In this document: in pieces, positions 1 to 11,499 of the stretch
Layout of the letters: each line of letters begins with the position of its first letter
Numbering within the stretch: the stretch's first letter is position 1
DNA from: Glycine soja
Taxonomy: Eukaryota > Streptophyta > Magnoliopsida > Fabales > Fabaceae
Assembly (NCBI RefSeq): GCF_004193775.1
Contig: NC_041002.1
Span: 37,545,112 to 37,609,111, forward strand
DNA length: 64,000 nt
Direction of reading: 5' to 3'
Position numbers and translations under genes: made by a program
The notes under the pieces: generated by a model
Database searches by the model: none
Told to the model about the DNA's origin: nothing
Seen by the model: the letters and a program-made list of their open reading frames with translations, nothing else

Positions 1-569
1 ATAAATTGGTTTTAATACTTTTTTTTTATTGTTTTCCACTCTCAAATATTTTTTATAGTGTCTTTTTCATCCTACATTCATTTCCCCTCATCAATAAAAA
101 AATATACATTCTTTCATAAAGTATTTCCTTTTCATTCAATTCTAGATTTCATCTTACACCATAAAATAAATCACAACTTATCCCTTGCTTTCAAATGTGA
201 CAAAGACTTCGTTGATAAAAACTAAAGCAAACATAAAAAGAGACCTACCAGAACAACCAACTTATCCAATGCAATCTGTAAAATTCATAAATAACAACCA
301 TAAACTATGATCCTCAAAAGAGACCTACCAAAACAACCAATTTCATATTAATTACAAAATACTCAAAATAAGCACGCACCATGGTTGAATCTCTAGAGTT
401 TAATTGCAAATAGATATATAATAATCCTAATAACAAAAACAAGAAACCTCCATTCTTCTTCATCATCAAGTGCAATAGAGAAGACTGAATATGTTACGCC
501 CTATGAAGGTATAGTTTCTGCAAAGTGAAAAAAAAGCAAAAGTACATAATACAAGAATGTATTTTAAAA

Positions 570-1690
570 AATATTATTACCTTGTTCAAATTGCTCAAGC
601 ATCTCAAACAATTTATTTTCATTTGAAGACAATGGTAAATCTATTCCATTGACCCAATCTTACATGAAAATGAGTGCTTCAACCATTTGTGATGTGAGGG
701 AACTACAACGTGGATCAATAACTCTTCCTCTAGTACAAAAGATAGATTCAGAGGGTACTGTAGAGACATGTATTCAAGCAAATCTCTTGCCATATTTGAT
801 ATAATTGGAAATTGACCCGAGTTTAGTTTCCACCAACTAGATTCAAATCTCCCTGGTCCGCTTCTAAAGCTTCATCTAAGTAAATATTTAGTTCAGTTTT
901 GCTAGATCTGATTGTTTGGAAAAATTGGCTGAAACCATAAGGATCATCACTACCTCCTTCGTTAAGATGATCTTCTTATGAGTTAGCTTCAAACTCATTT
1001 GCCCAACCATAGTACTCTTTAAAAAGTGATTTCATCTTGGATTCTACTTTTTATTCAACACAAATGCGACTTCATGACTAAAATTTCCAGTAAACACCCA
1101 ATGCAAGAATTGGAATTTGTATCTTGAATGCAACACCAAAGCAATTAATAAAAACATGTTTAGACAATCAGGAACACCTCAATACTTATCATATTTTTTC
1201 TTCATTGCTTCAACCATCATTTTTACACTCACATTCTTGGAAGTACACATTTGTTTTATCTTCCTTCCAATTCCAAAGGCCTCAAACTCATACAAATTGC
1301 TAGTCATATAAGTCAAACTAGACATGCACAAAGTAGCATCATAAAACAATTTCAAAAATGACAAGATTGTACACACAAATTCGCAATCTTCAAATATAGG
1401 AACACTACTCCCATTTTGTAACTCATCATCATATTTCATATCTTCCATTTCAAACTCTTCAAATGTCTTTCGGTGCTTCAATGCAGCATCTAACATTAAG
1501 TAGGTGGAATTCCATCTGGTTTCCACATTGAAACAAACAAAACCTTTAAAATTAGTGTTTTGCTTCATAGCGCATTTCTTGAAGTTAGTAAACCGAGAAG
1601 GAGAAGATCTTACATATTTGATCGCAACACGAATTTGACAAACAAAATCTATTTTATCTTTCACATAGTAGTTGTTCAATTCTCAAATTT
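570..1690 (-). pseudogene. hAT-family transposase relic (C-terminal half)
   Basis: Minus-strand reading of 1679-1179 gives a run typical of the central and C-terminal part of plant hAT (RICESLEEPER-like) transposases, including the hallmark ETRWNSTYLMLDAAL. Below 1179 the frame is broken. Recognisable pieces of the hATC dimerisation region still follow near 600-780, such as the stretch around VIDPRCSSL and a DWVNG tail. The BED finger and N-terminal half are not visible, and no TIRs or target duplications were found around it. It is a decayed copy, separate from the better preserved element that starts at 3739. What is seen is the protein similarity; that the copy is dead follows from the broken frames. 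Confidence 0.7.
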
Positions 1691-3730
1691 GATCAGACCT
1701 TCATAATAGTTACATCTAGATTTCTTTTCTGAGTTGGGCTCTGACTCCTTTGTGAAGTGATCCCATACATTATATCAGTTTTTACACACTCTAGAACGAG
1801 GAGGTAACATTTGGCTTTGCCCAACAATGTAGATATTTTGCATTTGAAAATTGGAGCTTGCAAATGAATGCAAAAGCAAAATATATAAGAAAATATGTAA
1901 TAAGCACCAGCTAAGAAAGGTAAATTGAGGAAGTTGACACGTAAAAATACAAACCAGTCAACAATGGAGCCCATGAGCTTAAATAGCCTGGTGATTTGAT
2001 GAAGGTCAGGCAACTAATTGCCACCAAGCATATCCAATAACAAAAATAAACAACTTGACACAAGAGAATAATATTCCATAAACTAATTATATAATTCACA
2101 TTCTATACAACTACAGTTGCTAATGTTCAATATATAAATCAATTGATAGTTTCTACAAGTGCAAACCATAGACAACAAAGGACATTAGGTTGGGGTAATG
2201 TGGAAATTAAAAAATACAACTTGTTTTCTAACATATCTACGACTTAATCAAGTGTTTCCACAACCTCCTCATTAGTCAAGTGGTCAAACCCAAATCAAAA
2301 TTCTGAGTGAGATCGACTACATAAATCACATGATGCCATTGCAATGATATGATTAGATGATTATGCCTAAAATTTAACCATAACTCAACCTGAACAAAAA
2401 AGTCTAGAAACAAAAAAAGTTTAAGGAGTGTATACCTGATAGAGCAACTGGATCAACAAGATCAATCCCCTGAAGGTTGAATTTAGTTAAAGTGATCTGG
2501 AATGTGATGTTTGGGGTTAGGATGTTGTTGTTGGAGCCACTTATGCTTGCACCTAGTGAGTCCCTTCTGCTTAAAGGTACTTCCCAGCTTGATCCACCAG
2601 TCTATATAGAAGAGTGTTTGAAGAGAAGTTCTCAAACTTGATTGCATAAGTGTGGTGATGAGGAATGGTATTTATAGAGAAGAACATGGCTTAGTCATGG
2701 AAATAAATAAATATGCGGCTCTAGATTGTCAGGACGGTTCCTTCTAGCATAGAAGAGTATCTAAGCAAGTAAATTTAAAGGTTAACACACAAAAGCGTAA
2801 CCTATACAAGTGACATGCTTATTTAAATTATAGGCTAAGTCATGCTACTTCTCACTTAAAATACCTTCAGAAATAGTTTCTAAGGTTCTTCTCATTTTCA
2901 AGATGGAGTATGGAAACTGTGACTTAGACATATTTGACAATGACTAAAGAATTGCTAAGTGGCAGCACAATCAAAATATGACTTAAGCATCTTGACTTCA
3001 TGTGCTTAACTAAGTAGGAACCTCATATTTTGAAGTCACGATTCTATAAAGCAATGTAATTAATTGGATCATAATCACATAGCAAGTGATTTCTATACAG
3101 ATGTTACATATACACAATTACAGAAGGACAAGGAAAAAGTAAATCACATCTCGGATCATTACATCTATTTCAATATTTAAATAAATGAACAATAAAGAAT
3201 TAAAGAAACAATTATGTGTTGTTGTTGATGGGAAGCATGAAATGTTGAGTCTGGCTGTGTCCAAGTCACATTGGACTGTACCAAACAATTAAGTCCCTAA
3301 GGTTTTGATGTTAACAAAATATAAATTTTATGTGTTAATCTTTCATCCTCAAGTTATAGGTTTATCTATCTCTATGAGATACAAGCAGAAAGCATGAGGA
3401 GAAAGGCTTTGGACAATAGCTGAAGTATCAGTCCTTGGACGATAGTGCTTCAGCGTCCAGTCCCAAGAAGATAAGTGTTTTAACACTTGGCTCATAGTCC
3501 AAAGGCAATGGAATAGTTACTCGATCCTCAAGAACTGAGAAGTTATTATCAGAAAGTAATGTACATGGTTCAATAAGTCATACATGCCATAACACAAGAG
3601 AGAAGTTTTAAAATTGTCTTGTCTTGACATTCTTTATTCCTTTTGTCCAGTCCTATTAACATTGTTTTAAAATTGATTGTGTGGCCAATGCACCAAGACC
3701 GGTGGTGCACATGACCATTGTGCTGCCACC
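1691..3730. other. Intergenic, no gene recognised
   Basis: AT-rich sequence without a convincing coding region. Around 3290-3560 the text resembles retrotransposon LTR debris, but no ends were found. Short ORFs at 1693-2099 (minus strand) match nothing I recognise. Confidence 0.4.
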
Positions 3731-3738
3731 CTCAACCT
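3731..3738. repeat. Left 8-bp target-site duplication of hAT element
   Basis: CTCAACCT immediately precedes the left TIR and is repeated exactly at 10836-10843 after the right TIR. Eight-bp duplications are the hAT signature. Confidence 0.9.
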
Positions 3739-4539
3739 TAGACATGGCAATGGGGCAGGGCGGAGACGGGTATTGTTTCCCCAATCCCCAACCCCGACTC
3801 CCCAACTTGTCCTCACACTCGTACCCGATACTCGACGGGTTTAAAAATTTTATCCCATCCCCGTACCCGTCGAGTATCGGGTATCGGGTATCCTCGACCC
3901 CGACTCGTACCCGATTCCAATTAAAAAAATTTAAAAATATTAAAAATTTGATTTTAAAAAAAATAAATTGATTGTTAAACATTTATTTTCAACTACTTAT
4001 ATATCATTAAATTTATTATAACATATGTGACTACGAAATTCGTTAAGAAATAAATATTAAATTATGTAAAAATTCTAAAATAAAATTAACTAGTAATAAA
4101 TAACATAAAGACCAACACATTTGTCTAGCATGATTCCATAATTTTTCAAGGTAAATAAAATACGTCAAATATGAAACAACATAATTCAAATGTTCATTAG
4201 TTCAAATTACACCAAATTAGAAATAACTAGAAAATGAAAACAATGTCCATCATCAAAATAACCACCAACTTCACCAAAGATGTCATCAACATTTCTTCTT
4301 CAACGCTCAACCTGGTATTTATAAAATCAAACATCATATTTTAGATGTTTCAAATCTTAAAATCATACATCACATTAGTAAATAAGTATAGTTATTACTT
4401 TACCAATCAACAATAATGTCTACTAATCTTGCAAACATTGAGTAATGCTACTGACCAAAGATCCACCTATATTTTAAAAATTTTGAAAAATTAGATATGT
4501 ATAATGATATTAAAAAAAATTAGAACAACTAAAAGTGAA

Positions 4540-6889
4540 TATACCTTCATCATCGGATTCAATCTCATCAGTAAAAGTTGATTCTTCAATTGATCTAGAA
4601 CCTATAAATAATAATTATAAAATAATAAATAACAAGTTATAAGTTTTTAAAATATAAGCAATTCATAAAGTATCACATAAGCATTCAGAATTTTACCTGC
4701 ATTCTCTGAATTCCATAACCAACTTTTAGAACACATCAAAGCTTCTAAAGTAGTATAATGAAGTCGGTTACGATGAGGAGTTAATATCTGACCTCCAATA
4801 CTAAATGTCGATTCAGAAGCTACAGTGGAGATCGGAATAGCTAACACATCCCTTACAATTGCTTGTAGTGTTGGATACTTTAACTCATTCAATTTTCACC
4901 ACATTAAGATATCAAAATCTGAACTTCTTGGTAAAACTTCCTCCTCTAAGTAATGATCTAACTCCATTTTCATAGTTGAGGTTCTTGCCCTTTTCTTTCT
5001 TTCAATGTATCTATCATAATCACACAATTTACTCTTTCCATCACTAACCACATCTTGTGATTCAAAAGAACTAGTAGAATCTTGATGTTTTTTGGCTTGA
5101 TATTCCGAAACCAAATCATAACACAAGTTTCGGATCCTATTAACTTGTGAAAAAAAAATCAATGGGATAAATTGATTCAAAGTAAAACTCAAGCAACTCC
5201 ATTTTGTATCTTGGATCTAAAACAGTAGCAACTCCCATGATCACATGAATAACCTCCAATAAGAATCAAATTTTTGTAACATCTTTTCTGCCATATTTTG
5301 AATCACTTCATTAGGGGAATTGACCCATTCAGATAAAACCATCTTGATCTCACAAATTTGAGGAAAATAAATGTTGGCAGTTGGATATTTTGTACCAGAA
5401 ATCATTTCTGTAATATCATTAAATATGGCCAACCTCTTACACACTTCCTTTGCAAATTCCCATTGTGAATCACTTGGAAAACAAGAGTATTGAGTTTCAT
5501 GCTGCTTTAATCGGGAAAACACATTCTTATATGATATTGCAACATCAAGCATCTTGTAAGTTGAATTCCATCTAGTTGGACAATCTAAACTCAACTTTTT
5601 GGTGCAAGGGATTCGCAATTGTATAGCAGTTTCTTGAAATTTTTCCAGCCTTTTAGGTGTTGCAATCCAATATGCTACACTATCTCGAATTTTTTCCACT
5701 CCATCCTTCACAACTCCTAAACCATCTTTTACTATCAAATTTAAGATATGTGCACAACAACGCATGTGAAAAAACGCTCCTTCCTTAATTAAAGTGCCTA
5801 ATTGCAACTTATTCTTAATTTTTTCAATCATGCAATCATTTGTACTACAATTATCCAAAGTGATAGTAGACAATTTTGTATCAATGTTCCAATCCAGCAA
5901 ACACTCAACTAGTGCATTGCAAAGTCTTTCACTTGTGTGAGGTGAAGGAACATAAATGAACCTAATATATCAACACAAAAATAGCTTAATCACACTATCA
6001 CAGAAAAAGATCTAACACAATATATCAACACAAAAATATCTAACACAAAAAATTATAAAAAATATCCAATACAATATATTGGGAAGCTATAAAATTAAGG
6101 ATGTTGCTAGTACCTCAAAATGTGACTTTGCAAAGTCCATGAGCTATCAATGTAATGAGCTGTGACAACCATATACCATTTCTTTTGGTTGCTTGCAGTC
6201 CACATATATGATGTAATTGCTATCCTTCCTTCATTTGTATCCAACAGCTTCATAACAATTGATTTTTCAAAGTCATAAACATTAAATATCTCTTTCTTTA
6301 TAGTGTTTCGTGAAGGACATTGAAATTGTGGTTGGAGTGTAGCTAAAAATATTCTAAACCCAACATGATTCACTATTGAAAGTGGATATTCATGCATGAT
6401 AATAGAACATGCAAGATCCTTCCTTGCATTTTCTTCATTATAACCTCCAGCAGTCAATTCTTGTTTACCTTGTGTAACCTTAGGAATAAGAAATGTTTGT
6501 CCCTTCCCTTTGTCATGTAACCTTTTCTGAATGCATTTTTCCATATGGGCATGCAAATGCTTTGTTCCATTCTTTGATGCTCCCTCGAGAAGCTTTTTGC
6601 AGTATTTACATTGGGCCTTGTCTTGCCCATCAATAGTTTTAATCTTATCAAAATGGTTCCACACAATGCTTTTGAGCCTCCCTCCTCCAGTTTTTGTTGA
6701 TGATACACCATGGACATCCACCTTCACGCTAGGTGGTTGTTGCATAGGTTCATTATTAGGACCTTCAGTTGTACCGGTAGAACTTTCTACTAGAGTTGGT
6801 TGGTGTGAAGATAGCGGAGTAGGATGGTCTGAAGACTGTGAAGTTGGTTGGTGTGAGCTAGGTTCTTTAGTTTGCATATTTTCTGCCAT
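4540..6889 (-). pseudogene. BED-finger hAT transposase, disrupted
   Basis: The likely start is ATG at 6889. Exon 1 (6889-6114) encodes a low-complexity Ser/Pro/Gln leader and a BED zinc finger (CKYCKKLL, then HLHAHMEKC). It ends at a GT donor, and exon 2 resumes after an AG acceptor at 5961. Exon 2 has the hAT core, with DNCSTND and CPTRWNSTYKMLD. The hATC dimerisation region is at 4892-4690 (STVASESTFSIGG, then NRLHY), and a short acidic exon follows near 4602-4542. Breaks: a one-base frameshift near 5250, another at the poly-T run near 5150, and an in-frame TGA near 4892 where the family has Trp. The product would have been a nuclear DNA-binding transposase; this copy cannot make a full-length one. 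Confidence 0.85.
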
Positions 6890-8189
6890 GGACTTCAACA
6901 ACAAGTTATTATTTTAAAAACCAAAGCAATTAATACAATACAGATTAACAAACATGAATCAAATAGTAATCCATGACAACTAGTGTAGAGAATAGTACTT
7001 CAAAACCCTGTATAGCAGTAAAAATGTGACAAGAAATAAATCTGGTTTCAACTTATGTTTAGTGATTGAAATCTTGATCTTAATTTTTTTTCCGTAATAA
7101 GGTTTCTTTACATTAATATGTTTTATGGTCATTTTGGTTATTTGGGACACTAGATAAATTGCCTTAAAATTGCTTTCTATAACACTTAAACGATTGGTTT
7201 GTTTGAACTTTGATAGGCATCAAAATCTAGGACCTAGTTGTTGCTTAGACAAGTCTAATGAATTCGGGAAGTTGTCATTTTTAAGAGAGATATAGAAGCT
7301 ATGGGATATGGTGCATGAAAATAGAGCTTGCAGAATTAGTAGGACTTGCAACTAATTATAAAATAAATCTCAGGTACATAGATTTATGGAAGTTATGAAT
7401 AATGACCAAGCAATGAGCTTAAATGTGATGTGCACTTTGCCAATGATTAAAGAAGAAAATGAATTGAATTATGCACTGCGGCAAAAGATACAGGTTTAAT
7501 TTAATTGGTATAGAAAGGTTTAATTTAATTAATCTCAACCTCGTAGCAAAAAGATATAGGTCTCAATATATTATGCATGTTAAAGTGAATACAAGCACAT
7601 GAAAAATACATTATGCATCCTAGTAATAATAAGAACATGAAGATAGAAAATGGATGATTATAAGAAAAAGGAAAAAGTGATCGAATTAGCAAACATAAAG
7701 AAAGCTAGCTGATGTAAAAGTGGACCTTAATGGTAAACAAGAAAAGACAAATGAGACCAGCATTATGTTTGCCTAATAGATTTTATGTGGTAAACTGATT
7801 ACCGAATAATGTGAAGCTATCTTAAAAAGAAGTGGGAAAGGAATGGAAATAGGTTTTAAATTATCATACAAATATGAGAAACAATCTAATAAAAAAAAGA
7901 TATATTAATAACATTTGTTCTTCAAAATATGATAGTGAATCTAACTAACTAAAAAAATATATTAATAATATTTGTTCTTCAAAATATGATAGTGAATCTA
8001 AATAATAGTTATGAAACTAACTATATTATCCCTTTGTTTTCTCCTATTTCAACAGTTATGAAACTAACTATATTTGGTCAACAGTTTGAAACGAAGTAAG
8101 AGATTAGAGTAGCATGCACCCAGGTCCTATTTTCTGCAGTCTATCATCTAAGATCTGCAGTTCTTCCTTATGCATCTGACCTTCTCAGA
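6890..8189. other. hAT internal sequence without a recognised gene
   Basis: AT-rich filler between the transposase start and the captured fragments. It holds a short tandem duplication at 7901-8002 and a nearby echo of its tail at about 8055. Nothing coding was recognised. The transposase promoter presumably lies in the first few hundred bases. Confidence 0.4.
7901..8002. repeat. 57-bp tandem duplication inside hAT
   Basis: A unit beginning TATATTAATAA occurs at 7901 and again at 7958. The shared part is nearly identical, with one visible C/T difference early in the unit. Confidence 0.75.
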
Positions 8190-8900
8190 ATGACACTAAA
8201 AGCCCTGAGGAAGGAGTCAGACAAGGTAAATTACCTTTGCTCCTCTACATTAATAATACCATATATGTAAAGTTATCAAAATAAAGAATTTTGCACAAGT
8301 CTCTTATGTATGTTAGTTGCTAGATCTTGGGGTCCTTGTATTGAACATATTGGTGGTGATTGTCTGTCTGTCTGTCTGAATTGTGGCATGAAACTAATTA
8401 CCAAGTCATTTAATAAGATTTTCATTGACCTTGTGCATTAACATTTATCTGAACATTTAATAAGTTTTTGTTATTTTATTCCTATATATGTAGTGACTTC
8501 GTGGACAATATGGAGAATATTTCTTTAAATTAAAAAGAAGGTAACCAATAGAATTAAGGCAATCCAAATGTTGGGAGAAAGGTTATGGATGACAGCTTGG
8601 TAAAAAGTGGATAAATATATAAGCTGATATGGCTTTCTTCTGAGTGTAGCCATATTATTTTTTCTTGACGTGTGAGAAAATGTCGTACAATGTTGATGCA
8701 TTTTTAATGTTCAACAGGAAATAATGGTAGGTGCGAAGCTAATAACATCAATTATGGCCAGTGAAGATATAATTTTGGAAAACATATCAGTTGGACTATT
8801 ACAAGCAAGGTTTGTACTCTCAACCATATCATCATCAGATCCTTCACTTGAGTTACAACAGCTATGCTGCAAGTTGCTATGGAAGAAAAAGACAAGAAAT
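8100..8900 (+). pseudogene. Captured host gene fragment, helical-repeat-like, unidentified
   Basis: Two exon-like blocks read in one phase on the plus strand. The first (about 8140-8225) contains SDLLRMTLKALRKESDK and stops at a GTAAAT donor. The second begins after an AG acceptor at about 8718 with EIMVGAKLITSIMASED and continues through SSSDPSLELQQLC. Together they look like part of an alpha-helical ARM/HEAT-type plant protein. I cannot name the gene. Beyond about 8885 the frame runs into unrelated sequence, so the fragment is truncated at both ends. It sits inside the hAT element, on the opposite strand to the transposase, and keeps an intron, which points to capture of genomic DNA rather than cDNA. 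Confidence 0.6.
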
Positions 8901-9299
8901 TGTCACACTATTTTTCTGAGGATTGATAGGGTATATTTAGTGAGAAAAACATTTTATATGAGAATGTAAGAAATAAATTTTGGCAATATAATTATATGGA
9001 TGATGAAGATTAAAAGCTTTTCAAAGTCACATGATCATTAAAAAATAAAAGTCTCGTGAATGAGAAGCAGGGAAACTTTGCAATTTGTACAAATGCTCTG
9101 CATGTTTAATCTAACCATGTTGTATGAGTTTATTTTTTAATTGTTTATTTGATTTGAAGAGAAAACTGAAACTTAATTGGTTACTTGGTTAACGTAATTA
9201 TAGCTTCTGCAAACCAAATTACAGCTTGTTCATTTTTTTTGTGGTTCTAACTATAGCATTTTCTGTTTGATAGGTTTATACTAAAGTTCTTTTGTGCAG

Positions 9300-9826
9300 G
9301 ATTTTGGTTATGTGCAAACAACATCCACTGAGGATTTGAAGTCATATGTTTCAATGAGCCAATAGTGATTGATGTTGCACGGATGCCTCCACTTGGCCCT
9401 GCTTCCATTTTTATGGTATGTTGCTAACTATTTGTAGGTTTATTCAGTTACTTGCTTCAGGCATATTATTGGTTGTCATGCATGATTCTATTGACTAATT
9501 AGACTCCTATTACCTATACTTGCAGCAAGGAACCAAATGAATGCCAGGTACAAATATTACAAAGTCTGTGGTTGCTAATGAACCCGGTGGAAGGAAGAGG
9601 GATGAGATCTTTGTTGATGTAATTGAGAAAATAAGTGTTACATTCAACTCTAGTGTGAGTATTTTGATCATCTTTTTTTATGGTTTTTTCATGATGTCTG
9701 TTATCATGTCTTCCTTCCCTTTTCCATACATATACTGTTGCAAAATTTTGAAGCATTTTGATATGAGTTTGTTGTTGGAAACAGGGATTTATACTTACTA
9801 GTGAGATAGATGGAACCATTCAAATA
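9300..9826 (+). pseudogene. AP4M: Captured fragment of AP-4 complex subunit mu gene
   Basis: Three consecutive exons with their introns match the medium (mu) subunit of the AP-4 vesicle-coat adaptor. The first, after an AG acceptor at 9298-9299, encodes DFGYVQTTSTEDLKSYV and later MPPLGPASIFM. The second (9526-9655) encodes TKSVVANEPGGRKRDEIF and VDVIEKISVTFNSS. The third begins at 9785 with GFILTSEIDGTIQ and stops abruptly. In the family this stretch joins the longin-like domain to the start of the mu homology (cargo-binding) domain. A one-base deletion after YV breaks the first exon, and a TGA lies in GTK*MPG. It cannot encode a working adaptor; it is a transduplicated piece within the hAT element. 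Recognition of AP-4 mu is from knowledge of the family. Confidence 0.8.
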
Positions 9827-10640
9827 CACAAACCATCAAATTAGTCCCTCAAATATTACTCTCGCCCCTAATTACTTTGTGTTAATTTAAATAATTAGTA
9901 TTTTACTTATGCAAAATTTTCACAAACATCACCTTTCATATAAAACAAAAACAGAATGAAAAAGCATACAACGAGATAAATATATACCATACCACAAAAA
10001 GCACAAAAGCAAACATTTTAAGAAGAAAAAGCTTTAGATGAAAAATCTGTGGTGACGCGGTTGGGCAACTACACAAAGCACAACGTCGTGTTTAGCTCTT
10101 AGGGTTATTGCTTTTATTAAGAGCTTTGCTATATCCTCCTATATCCAAGAGACCACTAATGAAAATCCACATTCAATCCTAAGCAAGGAACATAAAATAA
10201 AACCAATGTACTGATAAGATAGAGAGCATAACAGCGCAAGATCACCGATTTCCTTACGGCTTGTTCACGCGAAATGTAAAGAAAACCATTAAAAGAAGAA
10301 GAGGAAGGAAGCCATACCTGATTACCTGAAGAAAGAAGAAGAGAAAGATTCAAGGTCTGAAGTTAGGGTTAAGGTTGGGGGTAGGACCGTAGGATGCTGT
10401 TTGGTGATATAATGCGACTTTAGCTAATTGGCTTTTCTCTCTAAATGTGGCTTTAGCTTTTTTAATGTAACCGTATATAATAAACTATATCTAAATAAAA
10501 ATTTGTTTTTCCTCAAATATATATTTTACTTATATTCTATGATAAATTAGTGTAATGTGCAAATTTTAATTATTCATTGTTCAAGGCGCGTGGGTACAGA
10601 CCCTATTCTTTCACGTGTGGAGTGTGGACCCTATTTATTT
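9827..10640. other. hAT internal sequence, right side, no gene recognised
   Basis: Mostly AT-rich. On the minus strand, 10400-10030 looks like a gene leader: a purine/pyrimidine-biased tract with a possible GT donor near 10320. It could be a further captured piece, but no protein was identified. Confidence 0.35.
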
Positions 10641-10835
10641 ATTTTTATTTATGTTATTTTCAGTGACGGGTTGGGGTTGGGGGGGGGGGGCGGATACAGG
10701 AGTCCCATACCCGTACCCGTACCTGACTTTCGGTCATGGGGGAAAACCCATACCCGGTCAACTCGGGTATTACCCGTCAAAGTCGGGATGGGTTCGGGCG
10801 GGTACCCACGAGTACGGATTTTCTTGCCATGTCTA

Positions 10836-10843
10836 CTCAACCT
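10836..10843. repeat. Right 8-bp target-site duplication of hAT element
   Basis: CTCAACCT directly follows the right TIR and equals the left flank at 3731-3738. Confidence 0.9.
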
Positions 10844-11387
10844 TGACCCAAAACCTATCACACTAGAAACCTAACACCAAAATCTATCGAAAACTCAACA
10901 CTAGGTTTGGGAACAACAAATTTTAGACAAAGATTCAAATGCACAAGATGCCCTAGATCTGTGAATGTTGTGGATCTAAAAAACAAAAGAAAATTAAAAG
11001 CCCCAAATCTCATAATAGAAGGCCTCGAGATTTGTAATGGAGGCATCAAAGGGGGTTGAGAGGTTTCGGTAGAGCTGATTTTTTATGCAATTGAAATGGT
11101 GTTGGCCTAGTAGTAGAGTCACGATGAATCCAACATCATTGGGAATAAGGGAATAAAGGGAGGTAGCGGTGGTAAGGAAAGAGATAGAAAGGGGAAGAGA
11201 GGAATAGAGGGAGGTAATGGCTAAAAGGCCCCAATATTTGCATACTACTTAACGGTGTTAACTTTAAATTGATAGAAGGACTATTTTGAATCATTTTAAA
11301 AAAGATAAAGGACTGGAATGAACTTTTTAAAAGATAAATGACCAAAGTGAATAAAAAAATAAGATAAAGGACCAAAAAGGTCATTTG

Positions 11388-11440
<53 letters not shown>

Positions 11441-11499
11441 AGTACGTATGTCAATTATTAATTAATTCCAGTATAAGAAAAATTGTTTTTTTTCTCTCG
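10844..11499. other. Intergenic spacer with a TA microsatellite
   Basis: No gene seen. A (TA)n run of about 47 bases occupies 11391-11437. Confidence 0.6.
11391..11437. repeat. (TA)n microsatellite
   Basis: Uninterrupted alternating T and A for about 47 bases. Confidence 0.95.

Larger units (their letters stand above)
3739..10835 (-). mobile_element. hAT transposon with intact ends, 7.1 kb, carrying host gene fragments
   Basis: The element starts TAGACATGGCAA (3739-3750) and ends with the exact inverse TTGCCATGTCTA (10824-10835). It is flanked by the 8-bp duplication CTCAACCT. Both subterminal regions (3750-3920 and 10660-10815) are unusually GC-rich for the window and full of short CCCGTACCCG-like repeats, as in plant hAT elements where transposase binds. 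A decayed BED/hAT transposase lies at about 4540-6889 on the minus strand. The half from 8190 to 9826 contains plus-strand, intron-bearing fragments of host genes. Intact ends and duplication show that the unit moved as a whole. The broken transposase means that any later movement would need help from another copy. Confidence 0.9.

Noticed and set aside
3656..3982. Overlapping ORFs on both strands in GC-rich sequence
   Set aside because: They lie in the subterminal repeat region of the hAT element and reflect its composition, not genes.
10557..10874. Pro/Gly-rich ORFs on both strands
   Set aside because: Right subterminal repeats of the same hAT element; no protein family recognised.
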